From Hydractinia symbiolongicarpus (lineage: Eukaryota > Cnidaria > Hydrozoa > Anthoathecata > Hydractiniidae), in contig NC_079882.1 in the NCBI RefSeq assembly GCF_029227915.1, positions 20,155,001 to 20,219,000 of the forward strand: DNA of 64,000 nt, in the 5' to 3' direction. Positions 24,007 through 36,561 of the stretch are shown piece by piece (positions within the stretch are counted from its first letter, which is position 1; the number at the start of each line of letters is the position of its first letter). A program made the position numbers and the translations under genes. The notes below the pieces were generated by a model, which worked only from the letters and a program-made list of their open reading frames with translations, did no database searches and was not told the origin of the DNA.

Positions 24007-25516
24007 CCCAGCCGCACAAGACGTCTTTATGACGTCTTTTTCAAGTATTCTGTTAGAAAACGCTATTAAGATGTTTTCCTACACCTCCTGGCGGATGTTT
24101 TTCGACAATTGACCATCGGGGAACATTCAATAAAAATTGGCGGTATTTTAATATAAGTATCTCCGGGATACGGGTTATTTAAAAAGTAAGTACTTTAGTT
24201 TTGTGATTCTCGAAATGGAAATTAATTTATAGAATTAGTAGGTAAGTGGATTAGCTGATGTATTGCGTTCCCTTCTATGTATGGTGTGTTTTGTCTTAGT
24301 TTTTTGCTCCAATCATTTACGAAAATAATGAGAATTTTCAGTTAATCCTTTTGCTATTACATAGTATGCAAATGATCGCCTTAGGTTTCATTGGTCTATT
24401 TCCCAAACATTTAATGACTACGTTTCTATAAAAGTCCATTATTTATCTGAAAAAAAGCTATTTTTTCTCTCTATATAATCCATTAACAAGCGTTTCAAAG
24501 ATTCGAATGAACGAGAAATGTGACGCGTAACTGGGACCAAGCTGCTAAACGCTTCCAGTTAGAGGGTCAAGGAGATAAGGGCAACCTTAAATGTATAAAT
24601 TTCCAAATAACAAAGGAAAAGCCTTTTCGACTTAACTCATTTATGAATGTCAATTATACATTTAATATATCTCTTTTCGTTTTTTCTGAACTGACTTCTT
24701 TATTATTTCGAATATTTATTTTGTTTATTTCGGCCTTGCAAGCAAATTTCAAAGCAATGTTCACAGAATTCGACTCCAGTTTTAATTTATGCTTTAAATA
24801 GTATGCTTTAGTTTAAAACTGAAGTAGAAATTAGTGTACATCTCCATGCATGGATAAGTTCATAGGTAGGATTTATAATACAGATTATTTTAATGATTAC
24901 AATTTGTAAATATGAATATAAATGATTTAATTGTATAGTGTTTATTATTAATAATATTTTATTTATTTATTTACATTTATATTTAAACTATATTTATGTA
25001 ATACGAGTGTCAATACGAGTTTGATATAAAAAATGCAAATTATTTTTATCGCAAAATATTGGTCGTCTTTGATGTCGTTATTTCTGCAATTTATTAAAAA
25101 TGTACGTTTCAAAACGTTAACGTTAACGTCTTAAATTTATTTTATCAAATGCCTATTTTTTCTAAAAAATTCAAAAAAAAAACACAATAAGAACAATAAA
25201 AACAAAGGAAGACGTCTTATAGATAAAAGATGTCATTCTAAAGATGCATTTAAAAAGTTGCATTAAAGATGCATTTTAGTCGCTTCTACATCTGTAAAGT
25301 GTCTAAAAGACGTCTTTAAAAAGATGCTTCGTAAAAGAATTTCTTAAAAACGACTAAAAGATATCTTTGAAAAGATGTCTAAAAGAGATCTTTTGAAATG
25401 CATCTTTGAAAAGACCTTTTTTAGACGCTTAAAAAGATCAGCGCTAAAAAAGACGTCTTTTAGAAATGCGGAAGATGTCTAAAAGACGTCTTTTAGAGCT
25501 CTTTGTGCCGGCTGGG
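24007..25516. mobile_element. 1.5-kb TIR element nested in Helitron copy B
   Basis: The left end reads CCCAGCCGCACAAGACGTC; the right end, reversed, reads CCCAGCCGGCACAAAGAG. Both ends carry AAGACGTCTT palindromes, few on the left and many on the right. The left flank is TTAA but the right flank is AATG, so no target duplication can be confirmed. No transposase-like frame is visible. The superfamily is open. Confidence 0.6.
25205..25500. repeat. Subterminal array of AAGACGTCTT-type palindromes
   Basis: About 15 degenerate copies of the self-complementary decamer AAGACGTCTT and variants (AAGATGTCT, AAGATGCATTT), spaced about 15-25 bases and often joined by TTAAAA or TTTAGA. It sits beside the right TIR of the nested element, where subterminal repeats often bind transposase. 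That role is inference. Confidence 0.65.
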
Positions 25517-25614
25517 AATGGTCATTGCTACGTTATGAAAATTCAAATGACAGGTGTTGTTATTGTTGTTTTCCCTAGTTGGATTTTTCCATGGGCTGGG
25601 GCCCATGTCAATAG

Positions 25615-27324
25615 TTTTCAATATCTTAAAATTTTACAGCAAAATCATTAAAATAGTTTTTTGCTTAAATTTGACTCTTTCTATTATAAATCACAATATG
25701 CTGAAATATTTTCAATTTCATGTTTTTATATTCACATCATGTGCCCGACATAGCTAGCTAGCTATATGTATAGCAAGCATTTACGGAACAAAATTCGCCA
25801 GCTAAGAGAAAGTTAATAGATAGAACCCTCTAGCTTGTAGGGCAGGCTTTTGACATTTAGCTAGGTCTTAAAATTTTTGGCAAGCTTAAATTATACACAC
25901 TTGTTTCTGCAAAAATGTATCTCCATTATTAGATTCAATTTAAACAAAATACAATGATATCTAAGAAGTTTCCAATGTGTTTCCACCGCAAAACCTTTTC
26001 TGCTTTGCCGAACTGCAAACAAACGCAAAATTGTTGTAAACACTACGGTCTCCCGTGCGCGCGAAGGTTGGGTTTTCCCCTTAGTTTCAAGCATAGTCAT
26101 TATTATCAATATTCAACACCAAGAAAACATTTTAGTATGCAAATATAAAATTATTTGTCATATTAGATAAAATTTGCACCTCATTTACTTAAAATGTGGA
26201 GCAGGCAAAAAGGCACCTCAGAATACAGTGCAGTGTGCACGCAATGCGAGTGCTTATAACCCTCCTCCACAACTACTTTTTGTCATTTCTACGAAAAAAT
26301 ATTCCCTTTGGTATTTACACAAAATATTATTATAGCATGAAGGACTAGCTTGGTGTAGTTTCATTCATGTGGACCTGAACATGACACGATGGGTGCAAAA
26401 CAAAACATCTGGGAGTACTACCTAATTACTACTAGTACTATATTATTTGAAACTAGCGTGTGGGTGCTGTTTGAATTTGCTATGTTTTTTATATCTGTTT
26501 GTTTTGTTACTTAATCCTATACCACATTTTTTTACAGTTGGAGGACAGACGAAACTAATAACATCTTGCAAAGGAGCTAGCCAACTCTATACCTTCTTTG
26601 CACGATTTTGTTTGTTTCATGTGCCCTAACTAAGGATCACAATTGAGGGATGCACTTGTAAAATTTGACTTGAGGCTGGTTGTTTATATTTTTCAAGCTT
26701 TTCCAAGCCTGATTTGTTCTTATGTTGTTCTTTGCAGTAAGAACAAAACTTTTGAATTCTGACTCAGAAACTCAGAATTTGTCTTGATAAAATTTCCGAC
26801 GATTTTTTGTTGTTGCAGTATTGTAGCTATAGGTGAAAAAAGAAGCACAAGCAGTAGAAAAAAGAATTACAGGGGAATTCATATTTTAAATTGTTTATTT
26901 CATGGCAAAATTCAAGCTTGGGCTTAGAAATAAGATGAAAATAGAATGAAAATAGAAAATAAATGGTTTTAATATAAAAAAGAATGCATCACGAGAATAT
27001 ATTTTTAATCTTGTCACATTAAGATAACATGTAAAATGTTCAAATTTCAGTGGAGTGTATGTAGAGAATATATTGTTTTTTACATGTGACTTTGTGACAG
27101 CTAAATATGGGGATATTTCAACTCACACTTTAAAGGTATTTCCTTATAGACTTTTGAAATTCAAAATTTATGTTCAAAAACAATTTTCTGGTGCTCATCT
27201 ATCAGTCTCAAGAGACCAGGGTGATAATTGGTTATTAGGTAGACTTAACATATGCATGTTATCAGTATTATAATTTGAATAATTTTTGTAGTATTTATAC
27301 AGTATATTTATACAGTATAGCAAC
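25615..27324. other. Intergenic region upstream of the membrane-protein gene
   Basis: No supported gene. It contains a short GCTAGCTAGCTA run near 25752. The promoter of the gene starting at 27325 must lie at its right end, but no clear TATA or initiator can be singled out in this AT-rich sequence. Confidence 0.4.
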
Positions 27325-30300
27325 ATGATGGCAAATTTAACAAATGAATCACTTGATCATTATGCTGAAGGTTGTTTTAAAACTTATGACAAGATTGCTT
27401 GTTCAAGGTAAGTATTAACAAGTATTAAAGGTATTTAGTTATAGTAAGTATTAAAGGATTTTACTCTTTAAAGGTGGCAAATACACTTGTCACTATTTCA
27501 GAAAGAAATGATGTATAAATTAAAGAGAAGATGACTCATAACATAAAATTTTACGACAATCTTTACTACACTACTAGTCGGTGGCCCGTGGAAAAATCCA
27601 CAGGTTTGCACGTTCTGTGCCTCACACTACTTGAGGTACCATTTTGCATGACAGACAGACAGACAAACATATATGGGTATTTTAATATAGATACATGATA
27701 CTTCCGATAGAATTTTCTTTTCTTCTTAAATTTTCAGACATGTTTGTTAAATCATACAGCTATAATAAAGTGTGCAGAAATATTTTAACTCTGGATATTT
27801 TTCTTTTACCAGCAATTTATGCAGCTAAGGATACTATCAAAGAATATTTCAAAATAAACAAAAGCCTATTGTTAGAAAAATACAAAAGCCTGAACAAAAA
27901 AACTCTGCACACCCTTTTAATGTGATTAACCAAAAGTTCATTTAAAATTAAAAGCTGGTGCAAAATCATGCCATTGTAAAATATTGGAGCTTGTAAAAGC
28001 TATTTTTTTCTTTTTTCTTATACAAATTAAACTGAAAATTCCTGCTGACATAGCAATTTAGATAATAAATCAAAATCCTTTTAGTACATGTTAACATCCA
28101 TTTTTTCATACCAAAAACACTGAGTAAATATTGCATGTCCTAACAGGGCAGCTAAAAAGGGTACCTGCCACTTTTAAAGTTTGAAGCAGTATGCATCTTT
28201 AAAAATCACAAAAATAATACCATAGAATTTTTTTTTTTTTGAATTACAGAAATGGATAAACTTCACCTATGAAGAAATGAAGTATATTTTTAACTATTTA
28301 GAGACGCATTGGAAGCGATACTGGCATTTGTTACTGTGATATTTTGTATTGTGAAGGTGTGTATTAACTTTAAATTTTTTGTTTTAAAACCAATATGCAT
28401 GTATGTATGCTTTATAGTTCTTGTTTCTTTATTATGCATACTTAAATCTAAAGTGTTCTTAGTTTCTTATACTTGCTTATGTTTATAATTATGTTAAGCT
28501 TATGTTCTTATAAACTAGTTGCTATAGAAACACATGTACCTTATACAATAATTGCAACCATGACTTGTAGATCGTTAAGCTACACTTGGCTAAACACGAA
28601 TTATGGAATCAATATATGATATTTTATTCTGCTATTGTGGAAATTCTTTTGCTGTAAGTATGATAGGACCTATTCAAAATAAGGTACTGAATGCTATCAG
28701 CATTTCTGCTTATCACGTTAGAATATATAAAATCTTCACAGTCACAGGCATGTGCAAGAATAATAATGATAGTAAAAATCCAGAGAGCATAAACTTTTTT
28801 TATAACTGATTTAGAACATGTATTTATCGTCAATAAAAATATAAGTTTTATTATTATATTTAAGCAGTTGTGGATTACAAGTAAATTAGGTCATGTTGTC
28901 CTGAAAGTTTGTGTTCCTAAATTGTCAACCATCTCACAATTGTGTGATAAACATTTACTGTACAATGTATCTAACCTTGGTCTATTTAGGGCTTTAAATT
29001 GGGTATATGCTCACCAAGCTACACTGGATCTTGTTGCAGAACTATTGAAATTATTTCAGGTATAAATAAAGGGTACAAGTTGAATTTCTGTAACTAATAT
29101 TTGAATGTTTTGTGTGGGCACTATTTCATACATCTACAACAAACAAAATTTTTGATATTGTATTGTATTCCAGGATGAGATTGATAATAAGATAACCTTG
29201 CAGGGTGCCAATCATTTTTAAAAATTTCAGAAGTTATGGAAAAGATGTAATTTGGGCTTTAAAAAGATATTAAAATCCCCTAATGATTATTTGTTTTCTT
29301 GAGTTATTTACCATTACAATGGCAAAATTATACTTCTCGATTTTTTTCTAACTTTGAAAATCACTACATAGAAAAAAACTTTTAAATATAGACAAACACA
29401 CACTCATGTGTATTCTGATTTTTTAGTTTCTTGTTGTTTGTCGTTTTTATGGCGAAATTGTATCTCGTATGTCAAAAAGAGAGAACTTGTACAAAAAGTA
29501 AGATCATTTTTTTCTTTCGAATTTTATATGCCAAAATATTTTAATACATCTATCAATTTCAGGTTTGCTAAGATTGTTTCTTACTTTTAGAACTATCCTA
29601 CCAGCTCTGTTACTTGTTTTCATCTATTTTGTTGTTTTAATTATTGTTGGTATTGTTCGCATGAAGGATAATACCAATGAATGTGTCGGTATGTATTATT
29701 CTGACAACTGAAATTTACTTTTTTTATTAACTGATTTTGTGTTTTTTTATCATTAAAGCACTTAGGTTTGCAACTAAGCCTGGAAAAATTTGAAGTCTTT
29801 GGTTGAACTGACTAACAAGAACCTAAAATAATGAATAAATGACAAGTGATGTTTTTTTAGTATACAGTGTTGTGTTGATTACAACGGTGACTATAATTTA
29901 GCACTGTATAGAATACTAAAAGCTCTTATAGAGTGGTAATACAGATACTAATACCCCCCTCCCCTTAATCCGCCATGCTGGGACTGTTCTACTTATTTAT
30001 TTTTGACCTTACTTTTCCAGAACCTGAATGGCTTCAATTATCTTGCTCTGAAGTTGCTCTTGGTATAGCGTTTATGATAGTCGGTGTATATATCACGCAA
30101 CAAACAAATAAATTGAAAACTGATCATCTGTTTAAAAGAAGTATAAAACGTTCTCTATGGGGGTAAGTGGAAGACTAGTAATAAAGATGGTGGATTTTTT
30201 TAGAATCTTATCGTACTACAGGCCTCATGTTCTTTAAAATTCGATGCACAACAGTCAAAAAATGCCAAAGAACTCACTCTTACATGATAATTTTCTTAAG

Positions 30301-32121
30301 AAAAACAAATCACATAACATTAGTATGTTTTTGTTTTGTATTTTTTAAAGATAAATGTAATATAACCTCGATCTATATTGTAGTTAAATACCAAGTAGAA
30401 TATACTTAAAACGTGCTATTGTTTAGAATAATACTGAGTTTCGAACTTTCTGCACTTCTGAGTATGGCATATGATGTTACAATGATCTTTAGTAAGTTTA
30501 TATTTTACCTTTTAAGGGATAGTTTCTTTTATGGTAAGAGACGATGTGACCTCACCCAAAGGTTAAAAATAGGTGAGTGGCTTTTGTGGACAAAGAATGT
30601 ATCTTAAAATATGACTATTCTATTTTAGTTGGTAAAGACAATCGTTGTAAAGGCGTATTTGTAAGTATTTGTTTTGGTTTTTGTTGCGTACATCAAAAGT
30701 GTCTGACGTGTCGAAAGTAAATTGTAAATAATGTATCTTTGTTTTAGTTGACGGACCCGGTTGCTTTTACCATTAGTCATGTTATTGTGAAGGTATGACG
30801 TCATTGTTTTGTTATAAAAATGTTCCTGTTTGTCATTTAGAAATTCTCCGAAATGTTACAACTAAATTTCTCATGAAAAGATGCACGAAATTAAAACTTT
30901 AAAACTTTTTTTTTGTCCCTAGATAACAAAATGGCTATTACCTATTTGGGCTATGATTCTGGTGTTCAAGCCGGACAGCTTTCGAGGAGGAACGAAGTCA
31001 TACGAAGATTCTGAACAACCGCCTATTGTGCAAAGATCATCTGTCGGTGTATGTTGTTTCTACTGAAATTGTGTAAATTTCGCTTTTATTTTTGTTTTTG
31101 TCCTTTAGACTTTCCCATCATTGTCTGAAAGGACAGAATTACGCGTGTGCTTATGTAGCGCAGCACACGAAAAAAGAAACAATTCATATAGGTCAAGTTT
31201 AAGTTATATATCAATTTATTAGAAATAACTGTAATTTCAGTATCACGCACGTAAAAAAAAATCCATCCCTCGTTTTGATACAAATTTAAAAGAGACCAGT
31301 TTATAAGCAACTGAGCTTAAATTTGAAAGATTTCTACGTGACACTAGTTTAAGTAATATCTGACGTAAGCATCAATTCCAATTTTGAAAATAAATTTCGG
31401 CAAATCAAAGGTAAAGCGGACTTAAAGGTTCCATTTTTGTACTCGTTCGTGGAGCACTTTTTCTGTTTTTAAACCAAGTAATAATTTGTAGGTGGTAAGA
31501 ATTTAACATCAAACAAAACATTCGGGTAATTTTAAGTAGGCTTTTAGATAATTTGATTTTTGATTTTCTTCTAAGCAACTGTTAAGAAACTTTTAATGAA
31601 TTTTAGGGGCATGTTTTTAGCAAGTCAAGTCTTAAAAAATATGTTTAATACTAATTTTTTTTAAAAAAGTCTTTTGTAATAAAAGTAAGATTTAACAAAT
31701 CGCGTTTGCCCATATACAAAAAGGCCTCGAACATATTATGATAGTGTTCGTCATACCTAGGTACTTTATGAACTAACAGAATTTCAATGCAGTTCTTTTC
31801 TTTTATTTCTGTTAGGTATTCAAGTCCGAATTCCGGCCACGTGGTCGAAGTTTTAATTATAAACACCTACGTAATCCTGAAAACGAAAGCGAACGCAATT
31901 TGCTTGCTCCAAACGCGGTCGCAGAACAAGAAAAATCGATACCGAAACGTAAAAAGAAAAGTCGGCGAACGCGAGTAAAAAGTGGTGGCTCTTCAACAGC
32001 TGAAGGGGACTCTTCAAACAGTCCTACCAGCCCGCCCACACAAACTAAGAACGATGGTGTGAACAACGTGGATGTTTCTGTCAGTATAAATGCAAGTTCT
32101 TCAGCAAAAGTTATAGTGTGA
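27325..32121 (+). CDS. Multi-pass membrane protein of unknown family, 12 exons plus a microexon
   Basis: Exons: 27325-27407, 28302-28356, 28571-28653, (microexon), 28868-29059, 29427-29497, 29591-29688, 30021-30162, 30427-30572, 30629-30660, 30748-30792, 30923-31048, 31816-32121. Phases agree everywhere except between 28653 and 28868, where 3n+1 bases are missing; a 13-base microexon at 28759-28771 (adding LIIMI) would close it and give 463 residues. Hydrophobic helices include AILAFVTVIFCIV, MIFYSAIVEILL, LPALLLVFIYFVVLIIVGIV, VALGIAFMIVGVYI, ELSALLSMAYDVTMIF and WLLPIWAMILVF, so six or seven spans. The N-terminus has an NLT sequon, and the last exon encodes a tail of about 100 residues with a basic KRKKKSRRTR cluster followed by Ser/Thr. 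The layout recalls 7-span proteins such as the GPR137/TOM1-like group, but I see no diagnostic motif. An AATAAA at 32845-32850 could end the transcript. Confidence 0.75.
27574..27691 (-). mobile_element. Short Helitron-like element in intron 1
   Basis: On the minus strand it starts TCTATATTAAAATACCC, has a short GTCT repeat, then ATGCAAAATGGTA, the hairpin CTGTGGATTTTTCCACGG and the end CGACTAG followed by T. The same landmarks in the same order form the element at 39476-39675. About 118 bp, non-coding. Confidence 0.7.
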
Positions 32122-34273
32122 AGTCTTTGCTTTGACTTCAGGCTATGGTAATGTGAGTCAATCACATGACCTCATATATGTCAATAATATAACCGAAAAG
32201 ACAAGACATTCAGCGAAAAACGTTTTGAAGAACCTTGCTATGATGGAAAGATCATAATCCGTTATATTAATGCAACCTTTTTCTCTTTGATTCCTTTCTT
32301 ACGGCTGATTTCATAGACCTATAGAATTAAAGGCAACATAGCGCATATCATTTTTATAGTATTCCACAATGTATACAAATTGTGGTTAACGACATATATT
32401 AATTTTTTTCTTTTAACGTTTTCAACTTTTTTTTGCTTGGATTTTTATATGCGAAGTTCAGGTAAAAGTATTTTTTATAAGGAACCCCTTTCATGGTGTC
32501 AAGCCATAGGTTGCTAAGAGTATAGAGGTCATTTTTGTCCCTAAAAAAATCGTGTATATATATGCTTATATTCTTATGCGTCGATTTTTTGTGTTAAAAA
32601 GGTCAAAATTAATTGTTTTTTGAGTTCACACTTTTGAGTTGCGACAAGTTTTTTGTCCCCTTAAAAACAAAACGCAAATGCTGCTGGTTCAAGTCTTGTT
32701 TTTGTGTATAAAGTGTAAGATATATTTATTTTATGTTTGATTGTTTACTTCTACAAATTCCGTGTTTTTTTAGTCGTTCCTTCACGTAAGTTTACTTGTG
32801 CAATTTTTTACACTGTTTACATCCGTTGCGATTCGATTCGAGTCAATAAATATGCGAGTGGAAATTCGGCTTTAGAGCTTTTTCGCGAGAATTAATTTAT
32901 GGCTGGCTTATAGTCTATATGATGTGTGTCAACTTTTTCATTTATTTTTGTTATCAAAACTGACAAAAAACAACATTTCATTTTTCCAAAGTTTTATCGT
33001 AAGTAAAAAATACCAAGAACTCCTAAAAGTTCATTTTTTGGTATTTCAGAAAGTAACTTTCAAAAAGTAGTCTTCTGCATCGGGCCACGGTAGGTTCTGC
33101 TACAAAATTAGGGTACGGTCCACGGCTATTGTGGTCAACCACACCTTTCTATCCTAGGAATACTAATTCTTCTAGCTATGGAAACTCGAATGCTTGGCAG
33201 ATAGAATGTCACGGATTGGCGATGTTACCTTAAGGACGTAAATGTTTGTGGACATAAATGTTTGTGGTTTTTGCTTAAAATCACAATAAGTTGCAATCTA
33301 CCTTCGCGAATCGCAATAAAAAAACTCGTGAAATTATTGAAAACATGCTGAAACACAATATGTAAAAAAATAGTAAACACCCAAAAATTGGAATTCTAAA
33401 TCCTAAACAATTTTAAGACGTAACTCTTAAACAGAAGAACTTCTTGGCGTGAGCATTTTCGCAAAATCATACGATAGCAGTGACTCAAACTTTTTCTTTA
33501 TTTATGAAGATAAGATAAAAGAGCCGCAGTAGACTAGCCCGTAGCAGTCTATAAAAGTATCACAATACAAACCCGCACCCTTTCGCTCTTTTACGGTTTG
33601 TACTGCAAGAAGGGTGGCGTCAGCAATTGACGATTTAAAATACTCATTTTTTAAATGAAAGTATATTTGTTTTAGCGTATATCACATATGCATAGATATA
33701 TTTTGTGGTAAATCTTAACTAATGATAAGTGCATTTCACCAAAACAAAAAAGTTGGGTTGTTTCATTATCATGTTGATTCTTAGACGCACGGTCGCTAAC
33801 ATTTACGTTTCATTTTCACTTTGGGTCTTCACAATCTTTTACAAAGCATTTGTTTTAATTCATAGAAAAAAAAAGAGAAAACTTGATTTTCTGCAAATCA
33901 ATTCTATGGTTAGTGAAGCAACACTAAAGGAACAGAATTGCTATAATCTAATAATCAATAAAAAAAAATCGAAAAAAAAAAATCACAACGGTTTGCAATC
34001 GTACACGACACAAGATCATAAAATTACGAACAAACATCAAACAAAGTTGAACGCAGAAGTGTATTTTTTATAAATATTAATTCTTTATTAAGGTTTCATA
34101 CTTATGACTTTTTTCAGAATTTATGGGATAGACGACGAAAACTATTTAAAATGGATTTAAATGATGATTTTAAGTATGAATGTGTAAATAAATTATAGAA
34201 GTGGCCAGCATGTTCACATGCCGTGACAGGTTGAATTAATTAACGCCCTGCCTATGACGGGTGTTGACGGGCG
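32122..34273. other. Region between convergent genes
   Basis: It probably holds the 3' UTR of the membrane-protein gene (AATAAA at 32845-32850) and further AT-rich spacer. The 114-codon frame near 33729-34073 is Lys/Phe-rich, lacks an ATG at its stated start and looks non-coding. No repeats of note apart from short inverted pieces near 33525-33550. Confidence 0.45.
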
Positions 34274-34279
34274 TTTATT
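34274..34279 (-). terminator. Polyadenylation signal AATAAA of the CH-domain gene
   Basis: AATAAA on the minus strand, 27 bases past the stop of the CH-domain gene, next to a small inverted repeat (ACGCCC...GGGCGT, 34242-34274). Confidence 0.5.
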
Positions 34280-34306
34280 TCCGTAATATACCTCATATTG
34301 ATGTGC

Positions 34307-35290
34307 CTATATGGTAATGGCAGGCTTTATACCATTCTTCGTCGCCATAGTACCAAGAGCACGTAAGCCAATCAAAACTTGTACCATATTTTGACCTTCA
34401 TAGAGGTCCGTAGTAACAAAAAGATAACTTGGTTCAACACGGTATTCTCGCATAGCATTGTTGAAGAAGCCTATATTTTCCATTTGGAGAAAGGGCATCT
34501 TTGATTTGTTAATCTTTTTTATCGATCCAGGTTTTATTTTGTTCATCAAGTCGCACAGAATAACCCCGTCTTTGAGTTTCTCACGAACAGCGTCAGATCC
34601 CCGTACACCAGCAAACAATCCAGTATCTCCCAAAACACCTAAAAATAATACACAAGTGAACGCATAGACGTATTCGTATTTAAAATGGAAACTACCGGGC
34701 AAGTACATTGTTGCGTTACCTAGTTTGATGAGTTTTTATTTAATTAGATAATACTTCAAAGATTGGAATTATTTATATACTCATCAAGAGGTGTGTAAAG
34801 TCAGTTTTCGCTAATCGCACTCTTTAGGTAAAAAAATAGTTATTCGGAAAAAAAAATCAACCAATCTCCTTTCAAAATTAGAATCCATCACGGTGAATAT
34901 AGAATATAAACAAAGATTTTCAGACGTACTAATTTGGACAGATCTGGGAACCGTCTTATATACAAAAAAAACATGCAGTTGCCTAAAAGGCGATATCCTG
35001 TAACGTTTCTTTTACTAAAATATTCAAAGTATTTGCATTTTGGAAGAAAAGATGATGCCAGTCCTGATACAGGAAGTAACCTCGTATTAAAATTGCCAGT
35101 GAATTACTGAAAGAGCAAATATTTTTATTACTTAGTCTAAGCGCGGTGCGCATTTGTTGGGTATTAAAACACAACGTACGATACCTGCTATCCAAGTAAG
35201 AACAGCCGACTCCATTCCTGCATCATATTTTTTCGCAATACTACTTTTAATTTCTTTCACGTTTTCATTTCCTTCGGGACGGTCAGCCAT
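34307..35290 (-). CDS. Short transgelin/calponin-type CH-domain protein
   Basis: Two exons, 35185-35290 and 34307-34638, join in phase to give 145 residues. After about 25 residues (MADRPEGNENVKEI...) comes one calponin-homology domain of the transgelin/MP20 kind: LTWIAGVLGD, KLKDGVILCDLMNKIKPG, QMENIGFFNNAMREY, then DLYEGQNMVQVLIGLRALG. Such domains bind or accompany actin. Transgelins run to about 200 residues and carry a C-terminal calponin-like repeat. Here the chain stops shortly after the CH domain at KNGIKPAITI, so the repeat is missing unless an alternative last exon exists further left; none is evident. The 546-base intron holds no other gene. The start is the first ATG of the exon and has a family-like N-terminus. 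Confidence 0.88.
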
Positions 35291-36561
35291 TTTTTTTTAG
35301 TAATATTTCACTAAAAATATATTATCTCATTAGAAAACATTTTGTCCATTGTTTTAATGGTCATTGTTCTCACTCAATTGTCTTAGTTATAGAGGACACT
35401 ACAGAAGAGGGACTTATATAGCTTAAATGAAGTCCGAGGTAATAATGACGTTAAACTGTTGTAGAACTCCAAAAGTTGTTTAGGCGACTTTAAATATATT
35501 AAAAAATTCCTTTCTCGTTCTAACATATTCACGTTTTAAGACTTCGATATTTATTTTATTTTATAAAAATTCTAATGTTATGTTGATATTGCAGGGTAAA
35601 AGCATAAATTGAAATTTCCTCGAGGTTAGAGAAACAAAACACCACAAAAACAAATTTAAAATAGCGATATTTTATCTCTACCAATCCTCTTAACCTTAAA
35701 TTTGCTTATTGGTTTGCAGCAAAATTTTGTGAGTATAATCATAAAACCTATTGGGGGTTTTTTCCTAAAGATTTTTTTCTAAAACTTACAAACTAATTCA
35801 AAGTTACAAGTGATTGAAAAATTTAAGGAGGCTGGTACGAATAAACACCGTATTGAGGAATTTTTTATTGTTTTCCATTTTGTTTCTGTAACATTACATA
35901 TCGGTAAACTTTCAATTTTTATCCTTTGTCTAATCTCAGATTTATATATTTATTTTAATTTACATAGTCTTCTTCAGAGTCCTCCTCACTTTTACTAGAT
36001 TACTTTTTCTTATTTGCATCAGACAGAGAGAGCAAACAGATGTGAAAATGTATGTTTGTACACATGTATATTTTTAATTTTAACAAGGTATCGTTCAGTC
36101 TACTAGCTTAAATACTGCCAAATCTGACAACTCTGATAAACATATCCTAAAAAGTTTTACATATAATTGCTAGTAGCAGAACTCCAGTTTCAGTACAAAA
36201 CATTTGAAGAGGAAATATTTCAGTAGCTCAGTTTCCGATAACTTCTTCACCATACGATTCAAAGATAAAACAGGGAAAAGCTTCGATAAGAGCAAGGAAT
36301 GAACTGTGATTACCAACTGCCTATACCACACTGTGTGTCAGTGTGGTATAGTAATATAGACACTGTGGTGGAACTCACAGTGAATAAATTTCGGAACAGT
36401 TAGGAAAAATAAAAATTATTGTATAAAAAAAAGACATGGAAGTGGTACGATGAACAAGTTACAGATATGGTAGCCGACAACGCCAAACCGTAAAATAAAT
36501 TTAAGTTTATAAATTCTTTTCATTCAAGATTTTTTTTAACCGTTGAAAAAACAAGATTCGT
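35291..36561. other. Intergenic, CH-protein promoter side and CDC37 3' side
   Basis: No gene is supported. It must contain the CH-gene promoter (right of 35290) and the CDC37 3' UTR (left of 36562). A perfect hairpin lies at 36321-36351. Confidence 0.4.
36321..36351. repeat. Perfect 13-bp hairpin
   Basis: CTATACCACACTG, five-base loop, CAGTGTGGTATAG. It lies about 210 bases downstream of the CDC37 stop, so it may be in or near its 3' end. It could equally be a foldback transposon relic. Confidence 0.6.

Larger units (their letters stand above)
23532..25614 (+). mobile_element. Helitron-like element, copy B, split by a TIR element
   Basis: It begins TCTTTTATAATAATACGG directly after copy A and repeats its internal order of motifs (AACAGGCAAAGTGGATGTGT at about 23578, GGGTAACTAGG at about 23769, GTTTCAAGCTCT at about 23932). 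Its 3' part (TTGGATTTTTCCATGGGC... CAATAG) resumes only at about 25570. The block between, 24007-25516, has its own TIRs and is read as a later insertion. The end near 25614 is degraded, so that border is approximate. Confidence 0.55.

Noticed and set aside
33729-34073. 114-codon plus-strand frame
   Set aside because: Low-complexity Lys/Phe composition with poly-A stretches; it begins at a non-ATG codon and lacks homology.
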